Shown here piece by piece: positions 42,001 to 55,560 of a stretch of DNA of 64,000 nucleotides; the stretch's first letter is position 1; every line of letters starts with the position of its first letter. The notes beneath the pieces were generated by a model that worked only from the letters and a program-made list of their open reading frames with translations, did not search any database and was not told the origin of the DNA. This DNA is from Agriotes lineatus (Eukaryota > Arthropoda > Insecta > Coleoptera > Elateridae), in the NCBI GenBank assembly GCA_940337035.1, contig CALNHX010001058.1, forward strand, positions 1 to 64,000. The letters run 5' to 3'. The position numbers and the translations under genes were made by a program.

Positions 42001-43612
42001 GATAGACACTAGGTATTGTAGTAATTCGAAATATATTTTCTGTAGTTAATATTTACTGAAGAACGTAATTTTCAAACGTTTTAACGCACCTTAATACTAA
42101 ACCATTAAACTTGGATTTTTTGGATGCAGAAAAATTTAATATAGCAGCTTTATATCTGCTAAATCAGCTCCAAATGCACTCCTACAGCTTTAACAACCTC
42201 TGCAATCAATTCTAAGCCGGTTATTGAGCACCTGGTAGAGATCGTACGCTTTGTAGGGCTACAATTATTATATTTTGATAGACACTAGGTATTGTAGTAA
42301 TTCGAAATATATTTTCTGTAGTTAATATTTACTGAAGAACGTAATTTTCAAACGTTTTAACGCACCTTAATACTAAACCATTAAACTTGGATTTTTGGGA
42401 TGCAGAAAAATTTAATATAGCAGCTTTATATGACTAAATAAGCTCCAAATGCACTCCTACAGCGTTAACAACCTCTGCAATCAATTCTAAGCCGTTTATT
42501 GAGCACCTGGTAGTGATGCACGCTTTGTAGGGCTACAATTATTATATTTTGATTGACACTAGATATTGTAGTAATTCGAAATATATTTTCTGTAGTTAAT
42601 ATTTACTGAGAAACGTGCTTTTCAGACGTTTTAACGCACCTTAATACTAAACTATTGAACTTAAATTTTTTGGATGCAGAAAAATTTAATATAGCAGCTT
42701 TATATGGCTAAATAAGCTTCAAATGCACTCCTACAGCGTTAACAACCTCTGCAATCAATTCTAAGCCGGTTATTGAGCACCTGGTAGAGATGGTACGCTT
42801 TGTAGGGCTAGAATTGTTATATTTTGATAGACACTAGGTATTGTAGTAATTCGAAATATATTTTCTGTAGTTAATATTTACTGAAAAACGTGCTTTTCAG
42901 ACGTTTTAACGCACCTTAATACTAAACTATGAACTTGAATTTTTTGGATGCAGAAAAATTTAATATAGCAGCTTTATATGGCTAAATCATCTCCAAATGC
43001 ACTCCTACAGCTTTAACAACCTCTGCAATCAATTCTAAGCCGGTTATCGAGCACCTGGTAGTGAAGGCACGCTCTGTAGGACTACAATTATTATATTTTG
43101 ATCGACACTAGGTATTATAGTAATTCGAAAGGTATTTTCTGTAGTTACTATTTACTGAAAAACATGCTTTTCAAACGTTTTAACGCATCTTAATACTAAA
43201 CCATTGAAATTGAATTTTTTGGATGCAGAAAAATTTAATATAGCAGCTTTATATGACTAAATAAGCTCCAAATGCACTCCTACAGCGTTAACAACCTCTG
43301 CAATCAATTCTAAGCCGTTTATTGAGCACCTGGTAGTGATGGCACGCTTTGTAGGGCTACAATTATTATATTTTGATTGACACTAGATATTGTAGTAATT
43401 CGAAATATATTTTCTGTAGTTAATATTTACTGAAAAACGTGCTTTTCACACGTTTTAACGCACCTTAATACTAAACTATTGAACTTGAATTTTTTGGATG
43501 CAGAAAAATTTAATATAGCAGCTGTATATGGCTAAATAAGCTTCAAATGCACTCCTACAGCGTTAACAGCCTCTGCAATCAATTCTAAGCCGGTTATTGA
43601 GCACCAGTAGAG

Positions 43613-43873
43613 GGATTCGCCGGTTCTAGCGCCTCACCTCCTCACCTCTACCACACAGTAATGAGAATAGTCTGTCTCTCTTCAACACGTGTAAAGGTGT
43701 ATGTCTGTCTCCCTCTACAGAGCAGTGTTACCAACATACAGGGTGTTCCTAAAAAAGTTTATGTAACTAGATGAAGTCCCTAGAATAGTCACTAGATTTG
43801 GGCGGTAAATTTAAATTTAGCACGTGTAAAGGTATATGTCTATCTTCATCTACAGAGCAGTGTTACCAACATA
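43613..43873. other. Non-satellite spacer between the two opposed satellite arms
   Basis: About 260 bp unrelated to the monomer. It starts with a C-rich stretch (cctcacctcctcacctctac), then one copy of a 56-bp direct repeat, about 79 bp including gggtgttcctaaaaaagttt, and most of a second repeat copy. No open frame of useful length is present. The right satellite arm starts at a different monomer phase from the one where the left arm stopped, so this is not a simple perfect palindrome. The right edge shares cagta between repeat and satellite, so it is uncertain by a few bases. Confidence 0.85.
43686..43741. repeat. Spacer direct repeat, copy 1
   Basis: Begins cacgtgtaaaggtgtatgtc and ends cagtgttaccaacatacag. 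It matches the second copy 135 bp downstream with a few substitutions. The element it came from is not recognised. Confidence 0.85.
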
Positions 43874-43876
43874 CAG
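43821..43876. repeat. Spacer direct repeat, copy 2
   Basis: Begins cacgtgtaaaggtatatgtc and ends cagtgttaccaacatacag. Its last bases merge into the reverse-oriented satellite. Two short direct repeats bracketing unique sequence could be a remnant of a duplicated insertion or a small unrelated tandem repeat. Confidence 0.85.
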
Positions 43877-44439
43877 TACAATAGTAGCTACAGAAAATAT
43901 ATTTCGAATTACTATAATACCTAGTGTCGATCAAAATATAATAATTGTAGTCCTACAAAGCGTGCCATCACTACCAGGTGCTCAATAACCGGCTTAGAAT
44001 TGATTGCAGAGGTTGTTAACGCTGTAGGGGTGCATTTGGAGCGTATTTAGCCATATAAAAATGCTATATTAAATTTTTCTGCATCCAAAAAATTCAATTT
44101 CAATGGATTAGTATTAAGGTGCGTTAAAACGTTTGAAAAGCACGTTTTTCAGTAAATAGTAACTACAGAAAATATATTTCGAATTACTACATTACCTAGT
44201 GTCTATCAAAATATAATAATTGTAGCCCTACAAAGCGTACTATTTCTACCAGGTGCTCAGTAACCGGCTTACAATTGATTGCAGAGGTTGTTAACGCTGT
44301 AGGAGTCCATTTGGAGCTTATTTAGCCATATAAAGCTGCTATATTAAATTTTTCTGCATACAAAAAATTCAAGTTCAATAGTTTAGTATTAAGGTGCGTT
44401 AAAACATCTGAAAAGCACGTTTTTCAGTAAATATTAACT

Positions 44440-45780
44440 ACAGAAAATATATTTCCAATTACTACAATACCTAGTGTCTATCAAAATATAATGATTGGCC
44501 CTACAAGGTGCTCAATAACCGGCTTAGAATTGATTGCAGAGGTTGTTAACGCTGTAGGAGTCCATTTGGAGCTTATTTAGCCATATAAAGCTGCTATATT
44601 AAATTTTTCTGCATCCAAAAAATTCAAGTTCAATAGTTTAGTATTAAGGTGCGTTAAAACGTCTGAAAAGCACGTTTTTCAGTAAATATTAACTACAGAA
44701 AATATATTTCGAATTACTACAATACCTAGTGTCTATCAAATTATAATAATTGTAGCCCTACAAGGGGTGCCATCACTACCAGGTGCTCAATAACCGGCTT
44801 AGAATTGATTGCAGAGGTTGTTAACGCTGTACGAGTGCATTTGGAGCTTATGTAGCCATATAAAGCTGCTATATTAAGTTTTTCTGCATCCAAAAAATTC
44901 AAGTTCAATGGTTTAGTATTAAGGTGCGATAAAACGTTTGAAAAGCAACTTTTTCAGTAAATATTAACTACAGAAAATATATTTCGAATTACTATAATAC
45001 CTAGTGTCGATCAAAATATAATAATTGTAGTCCTACAAAGCGTGCCATCACTACCAGGTGCTCGATAACCGGCTTAGAATTGACTGCAGAGGTTGTTAAC
45101 ATTGTAGGAGTGCATTTGGAGCTTATTTAGTCATATAAAGCTGCTATATTAGATTTTTCTGCAACCAAAAAATTCAAGTTCAATAGTTTAGTATTAAGGT
45201 GCGTTAAAATATCTGAAAAGCACGTTTTTCAGTAAATATTAACTACAGAAAATATATTTCCAATTACTACAATACCTAGTGTCTATCAAAATATAATGAT
45301 TGGCCCTACAATGTGCTCAATAACCGGCTTAGAATTGATTGCAGAGGTTGTTAACGCTGTAGGAGTCCATTTGGAGCTTATTTAGCCATATAAAGCTGCT
45401 ATATTAAATTTTTCTGCATCCAAAAAATTCAAGTTCAATAGTTTAGTATTAAGGTGCGTTAAAACGTCTGAAAAGCACGTTTTTCAGTAAATATTAACTA
45501 CAGAAAATATATTTCGAATTACTACAATACCTAGTGTCTATCAAATTATAATAATTGTAGCCCTACAAGGGGTGCCATCACTACCAGGTGCTCAATAACC
45601 GGCTTAGAATTGATTGCAGAGGTTGTTAACGCTGTACGAGTGCATTTGGAGCTTATGTAGCCATATAAAGCTGCTATATTAAGTTTTTCTGCATCCAAAA
45701 AATTCAAGTTCAATGGTTTAGTATTAAGGTGCAATAAAACGTTTGAAAAGCAACTTTTTCAGTAAATATTAACTACAGAA
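44440..45780 (-). repeat. 805-bp higher-order repeat, right arm, two copies
   Basis: The shortened junction ataatgattggccctaca is at 44,491 and 45,296, 805 bp apart. This equals three monomers less about 20 bp, the size of the deletion in the marked monomer. Confidence 0.75.
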
Positions 45781-46799
45781 AATATATTTCGAATTACTAT
45801 AATACCTAGTGTCGATCAAAATATAATAATTGTAGTCCTACAAAGCGTGCCATCACTACCAGGTGCTCGATAACCGGCTTAGAATTGACTGCAGAGGTTG
45901 TTAACATTGTAGGAGTGCATTTGGAGCTTATTTAGTCATATAAAGCTGCTATATTAGATTTTCCTGCAACCAAAAAATTCAAGTTCAATAGTTTAGTATT
46001 AAGGTACGTTAAAACGTCTGAAAAGCACGTTTTTCAATAAATATTAACTACAGAAAATATATTTCGAATTACTACATTACCTAGTGTCTATCAAAATATA
46101 ATAATTGTAGCCCTACAAAGCGTACCATCTCTACCAGGTGCTCAATAACCGGCTTAGAATTGATTGCAGAGGTTGTTAACGCTGTAGGAGTCCATTTGGA
46201 GCTTATTTAGCCATATAAAGCTGCTATATTAAATTTTTCTGCATCCAAAAAATTCAAGTTCAATAGTTTAGTATTAAGGTGCGTTAAAACGTCTGAAAAG
46301 CACGTTTTTCAGTAAATATTAACTACAGAAAATATATTTCGAATTACTACAATACCTAGTGTCTATCAAATTATAATAATTGTAGCCCTACAAGGAGTAC
46401 CATCTCTACCAGGTGCTCAATAACCGGCTTAGAATTGATTGCAGAGGTTGTTAACGCTGTAGGAGTCCATTTGGAGCTTATTTAGCCATATAAAGCTGCT
46501 ATATTAAATTTTTCTGCATCCAAAAAATTCAAGTTCAATAGTTTAGTATTAAGGTGCGTTAAAACGTCTGAAAAGCACGTTTTTCAGTAAATATTAACTA
46601 CAGAAAATATATTTCGAATTACTATAATACCTAGTGTCGATCAAAATATAATAATTGTAGTCCTACAAAGCGTGCCATCACTACCAGGCGCTCAATAACC
46701 GGCTTAGAATTGATTGCAGAGGTTGGTAACGCTGTAGGGGTGCATTTGGAGCTTATTTAGCCATATAAAGCTGCTATATTAAATTTTTCTGCATCCAAA

Positions 46800-49700
46800 A
46801 AATTCAAGTTCAATAATTTAGTATTAAGGTGCGTTAAAACGTCTGAAAAGCACGTTTTTCAGTAAATATTAACTACAGAAAATATATTTCGAATTACTAC
46901 AATACCTAGTGTCTATCAAATTATAATAATTGTAGCCCTACAAGGAGTGCCATCACTACCAGGTGCTCAATAACCGGCTTAGAATTGATTGCAGAGGTTG
47001 TTAACGCTGTACGAGTGCATTTGGAGCTTATGTAGCCATATAAAGCTGCTATATTAAATTTTTCTGCATCCAAAAAATTCAAGTTCATTTTTTAGTATTA
47101 AGGAGCGTTAAAACGTCTGAAAAGCACGTTTTTCAGTAAATATTAACTACAGAAAATATATTTCAAATTACTACAATACCTAGTGTCTATCAAAATATAA
47201 TAATTGTAGCCCTACAAAGCGTACTATTTCTACCAGGTGCTCAATAACCGGCTTAGAATTGATTGCAGAGGTTGTTAACGCTGTAGGAGTCTAATTGGAG
47301 CTTATTTAGCCATATAAAGCTGCTATATTAAATTTTTCTGCATCCAAAAAATTCAAGTTCAATAGTTTAGTATTAAGGTGCGCTAAAACGTCTGAAAAGC
47401 ACGTTTTTCAGTAAATATTAACTACAGAAAATATATTTCGAATTACTACAATACCTAGTGTCTATCAAAATATAATAATTGTAGCCCTACAAGGAGTGCC
47501 ATCACTACCAGGTGCTCAATAACCGGCTTAGAATAGATTGCAGAGGTTGTTAACGCTGTACGAGTGCATTTGGAGCTTATTTAGACATATAAAACTGCTA
47601 TATTAAATTTTTCTGCATCAAAAAAATTCAAGTTCAATAGTTTAGTATTAAGGTGCGCTAAAACGTCTGAAAAGCACGTTTTTCAGTAAATATTAACTAC
47701 AGAAAATATATTTCGAATTACTACAATACCTAGTGTCTATCAAAATATAATAATTGTAGCCCTACAAAGCGTGCCAGCACTACCAGGTGCTCAATAACAG
47801 GCTTAGAATTGATTGCAGAGGTTGTTAACGCTGTAGGAGTGCATTTGGAGCTTATTTACCCATATAAAGCTGCTATTTTAAATTTTTCTGCATCCAAAAG
47901 ATTCAAGTTCAATGGTTTAGTATTAAGGTGCGATAAAACGTTTGAAAAGCAACTTTTTCAGTAAATATTAACTACAGAAAATATATTTCGAATTACTATA
48001 ATACCTAGTGTCGATCAAAATATAATAATTGTAGTCCTACAAAGCGTGCCATCACTACCAGGTGCTCGATAACCGGCTTAGAATTGACTGCAGAGGTTGT
48101 TAACATTGTAGGAGTGCATTTTGAGCTTATTTAGTCATATAAAGCTGCTATATTAGATTTTTCTGCAACCAAAAAATTCAAGTTCAATAGTTTAGTATTA
48201 AGGTACGTTAAAACGTCTGAAAAGCACGTATTTCAATAAATATTAACTACAGAAAATATATTTCGAATTACTACATTACCTAGTGTCTATCAAAATATAA
48301 TAATTGTAGCCCTACAAAGCGTACCATCTCTACCAGGTGCTCAATAACCGGCTTAGAATTGATTGCAGAGGTTGTTAACGCTGTAGGAGTCCATTTGGAG
48401 CTTATTTAGCCATATAAAGCTGCTATATTAAATTTTTCTGCATCCAAAAAATTCAAGTTCAATAGTTTAGTATTAAGGTGCGTTAAAACGTCTGAAAAGC
48501 ACGTTTTTCAGTAAATATTAACTACAGAAAATATATTTCGAATTACTACAATACCTAGTGTCTATCAAAATATAATAATTGTAGCCCTACAAAGCGTGCC
48601 ATCCCTACCAGGTGCTCAATAACAGGATTAGAGTTGATTGCAGAGGTTGTTAACGCTGTAGGAGTGCATTTGGAGCTTATTTACCCATATAAAGCTGCTA
48701 TTTTAAATTTTTCTGCATCCAAAAAATTCAAGTTCAATGGTTTAGTATTAAGGTGCAATAAAACGTTTGAAAAGCAACTTTTTCAGTAAATATTAACTAC
48801 AGAAAATATATTTCGAATTACTATAATACCTAGTGTCGATCAAAATATAATAATTGTAGTCCTACAAAGCGTGCCATCACTACCAGGCGCTCAATAACCG
48901 GCTTAGAATTGATTGCAGAGGTTGTTAACGCTGTAGGGGTGCATTTGGAGCTTATTTAGCCATATAAAGCTGCTATATTAAATTTTTCTGCATCCAAAAA
49001 ATTCAAGTTCAATAATTTAGTATTAAGGTGCGTTAAAACGTCTGAAAAGCACGTTTTTCAGTAAATATTAACTACAGAAAATATATTTCGAATTATTACA
49101 ATACCTAGTGTCTATCAAATTATAATAATTGTAGCCCTACAAGGAGTGCCATCACTACCAGGTGCTCAATAACCGGCTTAGAATTGATTGCAGAGGTTGT
49201 TAACGCTGTACGAGTGCATTTGGAGCTTATGTAGCCATATAAAGCTGCTATATTAAATTTTTCTGCATCCAAAAAATTCAAGTTCATTTTTTAGTATTAA
49301 GGAGCGTTAAAACGTCTGAAAAGCACGTTTTTCAGTAAATATTAACTACAGAAAATATATTTCAAATTACTACAATACCTAGTGTCTATCAAAATATAAT
49401 AATTGTAGCCCTACAAAGCGTACTATTTCTACCAGGTGCTCAATAACCGGCTTAGAATTGATTGCAGAGGTTGTTAACGCTGTAGGAGTCTAATTGGAGC
49501 TTATTTAGCCATATAAAGCTGCTATATTAAATTTTTCTGCATCCAAAAAATTCAAGTTCAATAGTTTAGTATTAAGGTGCGCTAAAACGTCTGAAAAGCA
49601 CGTTTTTCAGTAAATATTAACTACAGAAAATATATTTCGAATTACTACAATACCTAGTGTCTATCAAAATATAATAATTGTAGCCCTACAAGGAGTGCCA

Positions 49701-52700
49701 TCACTACCAGGTGCTCAATAACCGGCTTAGAATAGATTGCAGAGGTTGTTAACGCTGTACGAGTGCATTTGGAGCTTATTTAGACATATAAAACTGCTAT
49801 ATTAAATTTTTCTGCATCAAAAAAATTCAAGTTCAATAGTTTAGTATTAAGGTGCGCTAAAACGTCTGAAAAGCACGTTTTTCAGTAAATATTAACTACA
49901 GAAAATATATTTCGAATTACTACAATACCTAGTGTCTATCAAAATATAATAATTGTAGCCCTACAAAGCGTGCCAGCACTACCAGGTGCTCAATAACAGG
50001 CTTAGAATTGATTGCAGAGATTGCTAACGCTGTAGGAGTGCATTTGGAGCTTATTTACCCATATAAAGCTGCTATTTTAAATTTTTCTGCATCCAAAAGA
50101 TTCAAGTTCAATGGTTTAGTATTAAGGTGCGATAAAACGTTTGAAAAGCAACTTTTTCAGTAAATATTAACTACAGAAAATATATTTCGAATTACTATAA
50201 TACCTAGTGTCGATCAAAATATAATAATTGTAGTCCTACAAAGCGTGCCATCACTACCAGGTGCTCGATAACCGGCTTAGAATTGATTGCAGAGGTTGTT
50301 AACATTGTAGGAGTGCATTTGGAGCTTATTTAGCCATATAAAGCTGCTATATTAAATTTTTTTGCATCCAAAAAATTCAAGTTCAATGGTTTAGTATTAA
50401 GGTACGTTAAAACGTCTGAAAAGCACGTTTTTCAATAAATATTAACTACAGAAAATATATTTCGACTTACTACATTACCTAGTGTCTATCAAAATATAAT
50501 AATTGTAGCCCTACAAAGCGTACGATCTCTACCAGGTGCTCAATAACCTGCTTAGAATTGATTGCAGAGGTTGTTAACGCTGTAGGAGTCCATTTGGAGC
50601 TTATTTAGCCATATAAAGCTGCTATATTAAATTTTTCTGCATCCAAAAAATTCAAGTTCAATAGTTTAGTATTAAGGTGCGTTAAAACGTCTGAAAAGCA
50701 CGTTTTCCAGTAAATATTAACTACAGAAAATATATTTCGAATTACTACAATACCTAGTGTCTATCAAAATATAATAATTGTAGCCCTACAAGGAGTTCCA
50801 TCACTACCAGGTGCTCAATAACCGGCTTAGAATTGATTGCAGAGGTTGTTAACGCTGTACGAGTGCATTTGGAGCTTATTTAGCCATATAAAGCTGCTAT
50901 ATTAAATTTTTCTGCATCCAAAAAATTCAAGTTCAATAGTTTAGTATTAAGGTGCGTTAAAACGTTTGAAAAGCACGTTTTTCAGTAAATAGTAACTACA
51001 GAAAATATATTTCGAATTACTATAATACCTAGTGTCGATCAAAATATAATAATTGTAGTCCTACAGAGCGTGCCATCACTACCAGGTGCTCGATAACCGG
51101 CTTAGAATTGATTGCAGAGGTTGTTAAAGCTGTAGGAGTGCATTTGGAGCTTATTTAGCCATATAAAGCTGCTACGTTAAATTTTTCTGCATCCAAAAAA
51201 TCCCAGTTTAATGGTTTAGTATTAAGGTGCGTTAAAACGTTTGAAAATTACGTTCTTCAGTAAATATTAACTACAGAAAATATTTTTCGAATTACTATAA
51301 TACCTAGTGTCGATCATAATATAATAATTGTAGTCCTACAGAGCGTGCCATCACTACCAGGTGCTCGATAACCGGCTTAGAATTGATTGCAGAGGTTGTT
51401 AAAGCTGTAGGAGTGCATTTGGAGCTTTTTAACCATATAAAGCTGCTATATTCAATTTTTCTGCATCCAAAAAATACAAGTTTAATGGTTTAGTATTAAG
51501 GTGCGTTAAAACGTTTGGAAATTACGTTCTTCAGAAAATATTAACTTCAGAAAATATTTTTCGAATTACTATAATACCTAGTGCCGATCAAAATATATTA
51601 ATTGAAGGCCTCCAATGCGTGCCATCATTACCTGGTGCTCAATAGCCGGCTTAGAATTGATTGCAGAGGTTGTTAACGCTGTAGGGGTGCATTTGGAGCT
51701 TATTTATCCATATAAAGCTGCTATATTAAATTTTTCTGCATCCAAAAATTCAATTTCAATGGTTTAGTATTTAGTTGCGTTAAAACGTTTGAAAAGCACG
51801 TGTTTCAGTAAATAGTAACTACAGAAAATATATTTCGAATTACTACAATACCTAGTGTCTATCAAAATATAATAATTGTAGCCCTACAAAGTGTGCCAAC
51901 ACTACCAGGTGCTCGATAACCGGCTTAGAATTGATTGCAAGGTTGTTAAAGTTGTAGGAGTGCATTTGGAGCTTATTTAGCCATACAAAGTGGCTATATT
52001 AAATCTTTCTGCATCCAAAAAATTCAATTTTAATGATTTAGTATTAAGGTGCTTTAAAACGTTTGAAAAGCACGTTTTTCAGTAAATAGTAACTACAGAA
52101 AATATATTTCGAATTACTATAATACCTAGTGTCGATCAAAATATAATAATTGTAGTCCTACAAAGCGTGCCATCACTACCAGGTGCTCAATAACCGGCTT
52201 AGAATTGATTGCAGAGGTTGTTAACGCTGTAGGGGTGCATTTGGAGCGTATTTAGCCATATAAAAATGCTATATTAAATTTTTCTGCATCCAAAAAATTC
52301 AATTTCAATGGATTAGTATTAAGGTGCGTTAAAACGTTTGAAAAGCACGTTTTTCAGTAAATAGTAACTACAGAAAATATATTTCGAATTACTACATTAC
52401 CTAGTGTCTATCAAAATATAATAATTGTAGCCCTACAAAGCGTACCATCTCTACCAGGTGCTCAATAACCGGCTTAGAATTGATTGCAGAGGTTGTTAAC
52501 GCTGTAGGAGTCCATTTGGAGCTTATTTAGCCATATAAAGCTGCTATATTAAATTTTTCTGCATCCAAAAAATTCAAGTTCAATAGTTTAGTATTAAGGT
52601 GCGTTAAAACGTCTGAAAAGCACGTTTTTCAGTAAATATTAACTACAGAAAATATATTTCGAATTACTACAATACCTAGTGTCTATCAAAATATAATAAT

Positions 52701-53460
52701 TGTAGCCCTACAAAGCGTGCCTTCCCTACCAGGTGCTCAATAACAGGATTAGAGTTGATTGCAGAGGTTGTTAACGCTGTAGGAGTGCATTTGGAGCTTA
52801 TTTACCAATATAAAGCTGCTATTTTAAATTTTTCTGCATCCAAAAAATTCAAGTTCAATGGTTTAGTATTAAGGTGCAATAAAACGTTTGAAAAGCAACT
52901 TTTTCAGTAAATATTAACTACAGAAAATATATTTCGAATTACTATAATACCTAGTGTCGATCAAAATATAATAATTGTAGTCCTACAAAGCGTGCCATCA
53001 CTAACAGGCGCTCAATAACCGGCTTAGAATTGATTGCAGAGGTTGTTAACGCTGTAGGGGTGCATTTGGAGCTTATTTAGCCATATAAAGCTGCTATATT
53101 AAATTTTTCTGCATCCAAAAAATTCAAGTCCAATAATTTAGTATTAAGGTGCGTTAAAACGTCTGAAAAGCACGTTTTTCAGTAAATATTAACTACAGAA
53201 AATATATTTCGAATTACTACAATACCTAGTGTCTATCAAATTATAATAATTGTAGCCCTACAAGGAGTGCCATCACTACCAGGTGCTCAATAACCGGCTT
53301 AGAATTGATTGCAGAGGTTGTTAACGCTGTACGAGTGCATTTGGAGCTTATGTAGCCATATAAAGCTGCTATATTAAATTTTTCTGCATCCAAAAAATTC
53401 AAGTTCATTTTTTAGTATTAAGGAGCGTTAAAACGTCTGAAAAGCACGTTTTTCAGTAAA
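46800..53460 (-). repeat. Eight-monomer (2,199-bp) higher-order repeat and a further copy, right arm
   Basis: The short variant aagttcattttttagtatt with aaggagcgtt is at 47,081, 49,280 and 53,401. The offsets are 2,199 and 4,121 bp, close to 8 and 15 monomers. The preceding monomer with caataatttagtatt keeps step in all three places, as expected for block duplication. Confidence 0.8.
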
Positions 53461-55560
53461 TATTAACTACAGAAAATATATTTCAAATTACTACAATACC
53501 TAGTGTCTATCAAAATATAATAATTGTAGCCCTACAAAGCGTGCCAACACTACCAGGTGCTCGATAACCGGCTTAGAATTGATTGCAGAGGTTGTTAACG
53601 CTGTAGGAGTCTAATTGGAGCTTATTTAGCCATATAAAGCTGCTATATTAAATTTTTCTGCATCCAAAAAATTCAAGTTCAATAGTTTAGTATTAAGGTG
53701 CGCTAAAACGTCTGAAAAGCACGTTTTTCAGTAAATATTAACTACAGGAAATATATTTCGAATTACTACAATACCTAGTGTCTATCAAAATATAATAATT
53801 GTAGCCCTACAAGGAGTGCCATCACTACCAGGTGCTCAATAACCGGCTTAGAATAGATTGCAGAGGTTGTTAACGCTGTACGAGTGCATTTGGAGCTTAT
53901 TTAGCCATATAAAGCTGCTATATTAAATTTTTCTGCATCAAAAAAATTCAAGTTCAATAGTTTAGTATTAAGGTGCGCTAAAACGTCTGAAAAGCACGTT
54001 TTCCAGTAAATATTAACTACAGAAAATATATTTCGAATTACTACAATACCTAGTGTCTATCAAAATATAATAATTGTAGCCCTACAAGGAGTTCCATCAC
54101 TACCAGGTGCTCAATAACCGGCTTAGAATTGATTGCAGAGGTTGTTAACGCTGTACGAGTGCATTTGGAGCTTATTTAGCCATATAAAGCTGCTATATTA
54201 AATTTTTCTGCATCCAAAAAATTCAAGTTCAATAGTTTAGTATTAAGGTGCGTTAAAACGTTTGAAAAGCACGTTTTTCAGTAAATAGTAACTACAGAAA
54301 ATATATTTCGAATTACTATAATACCTAGTGTCGATCAAAATATAATAATTGTAGTCCTACAGAGCGTGCCATCACTACCAGGTGCTCGATAACCGGCTTA
54401 GAATTGATTGCAGAGGTTGTTAAAGCTGTAGGAGTGCATTTGGAGCTTATTTAGCCATATAAAGCTGCTACGTTAAATTTTTCTGCATCCAAAAAATCCC
54501 AGTTTAATGGTTTAGTATTAAGGTGCGTTAAAACGTTTGAAAATTACGTTCTTCAGTAAATATTAACTACAGAAAATATTTTTCGAATTACTATAATACC
54601 TAGTGCCGATCAAAATATAATAATTGAAGGCCTCCAATGCGTGCCATCACTACCTGGTGCTCAATAGCCGGCTTAGAATTGATTGCAGAGGTTGTTAACG
54701 CTGTAGGGTTGCATTTGGAGCTTATTTAGCCATATAAAGCTGCTATATTAAATTTTTCTGCATCCAAAAAATTCAATTTTAATGGTTTAGTATTAAGTTG
54801 CGTTAAAACGTTTGAAAAGCACGTTTTTCAGTAAATAGTAACTACAGAAAATATATTTCGAATTACTATAATACCTAGTGTCGATCATAATATAATAATT
54901 GTAGTCCTACAGAGCGTGCCATCACTACCAGGTGCTCGATAACCGGCTTAGAATTGATTGCAGAGGTTGTTAAAGCTGTAGGAGTGCATTTGGAGCTTTT
55001 TAGCCATATAAAGCTGCTATATTCAATTTTTCTGCATCCAAAAAATACAAGTTTAATGGTTTAGTATTAAGGTGCGTTAAAACGTTTGGAAATTACGTTC
55101 TTCAGAAAATATTAACTTCAGAAAATATTTTTCGAATTACTATAATACCTAGTGCCGATCAAAATATAATAATTGAAGGCCTCCAATGCGTGCCATCATT
55201 ACCTGGTGCTCAATAGCCGGCTTAGAATTGATTGCAGAGGTTGTTAACGCTGTAGGGGTGCATTTGGAGCTTATTTATCCATATAAAGCTGCTATATTAA
55301 ATTTTTCTGCATCCAAAAATTCAATTTCAATGGTTTAGTATTAAGTTGCGTTAAAACGTTTGAAAAGCACGTTTTTCAGTAAATAGTAACTACAGAAAAT
55401 ATATTTCGAATTACTACAATACCTAGTGTCTATCAAAATATAATAATTGTAGCCCTACAAAGTGTGCCAACACTACCAGGTGCTCGATAACCGGCTTAGA
55501 ATTGATTGCAGAGGTTTTTAAAGCTGTAGGAGTGCATTTGGAGCTTATTTAGCCATACAA
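50950..55560 (-). repeat. About 3,296-bp higher-order repeat, right arm
   Basis: The marker aaatcccagtttaatgg is at 51,201 and 54,497, an offset of 3,296 bp or 12 monomers. Each is followed by the ggagcttttt monomer and the ggcctccaatgcg monomer. A related marker, ggagcgtatttagcc with ataaaaatgct, is at 44,041 and 52,256, linking the start of the arm with its middle. Confidence 0.75.

Larger units (their letters stand above)
14967..43612 (+). repeat. 275-bp satellite array, left arm, segment 2
   Basis: Continuation of the same tandem satellite in the same orientation after the Penelope-like element, about 104 monomers. Monomer length stays near 275 bp apart from deleted variants. One linked subfamily is recognisable by caccaggtagtgatggcacg, cattggaggcc, gatcggcactagg, gaaaaatattttctg, gaagaacgtaatttcc and aacttggattttt occurring together. 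The array decays at 43,603-43,612, where gagcacc is followed by agtagaggga instead of tggtagag, then unrelated spacer sequence. No gene was seen in this stretch. Confidence 0.97.

Noticed and set aside
45546..45734. 62-codon open frame on the minus strand within the right satellite arm
   Set aside because: Same reason: chance reading through one monomer variant, not conserved from monomer to monomer.
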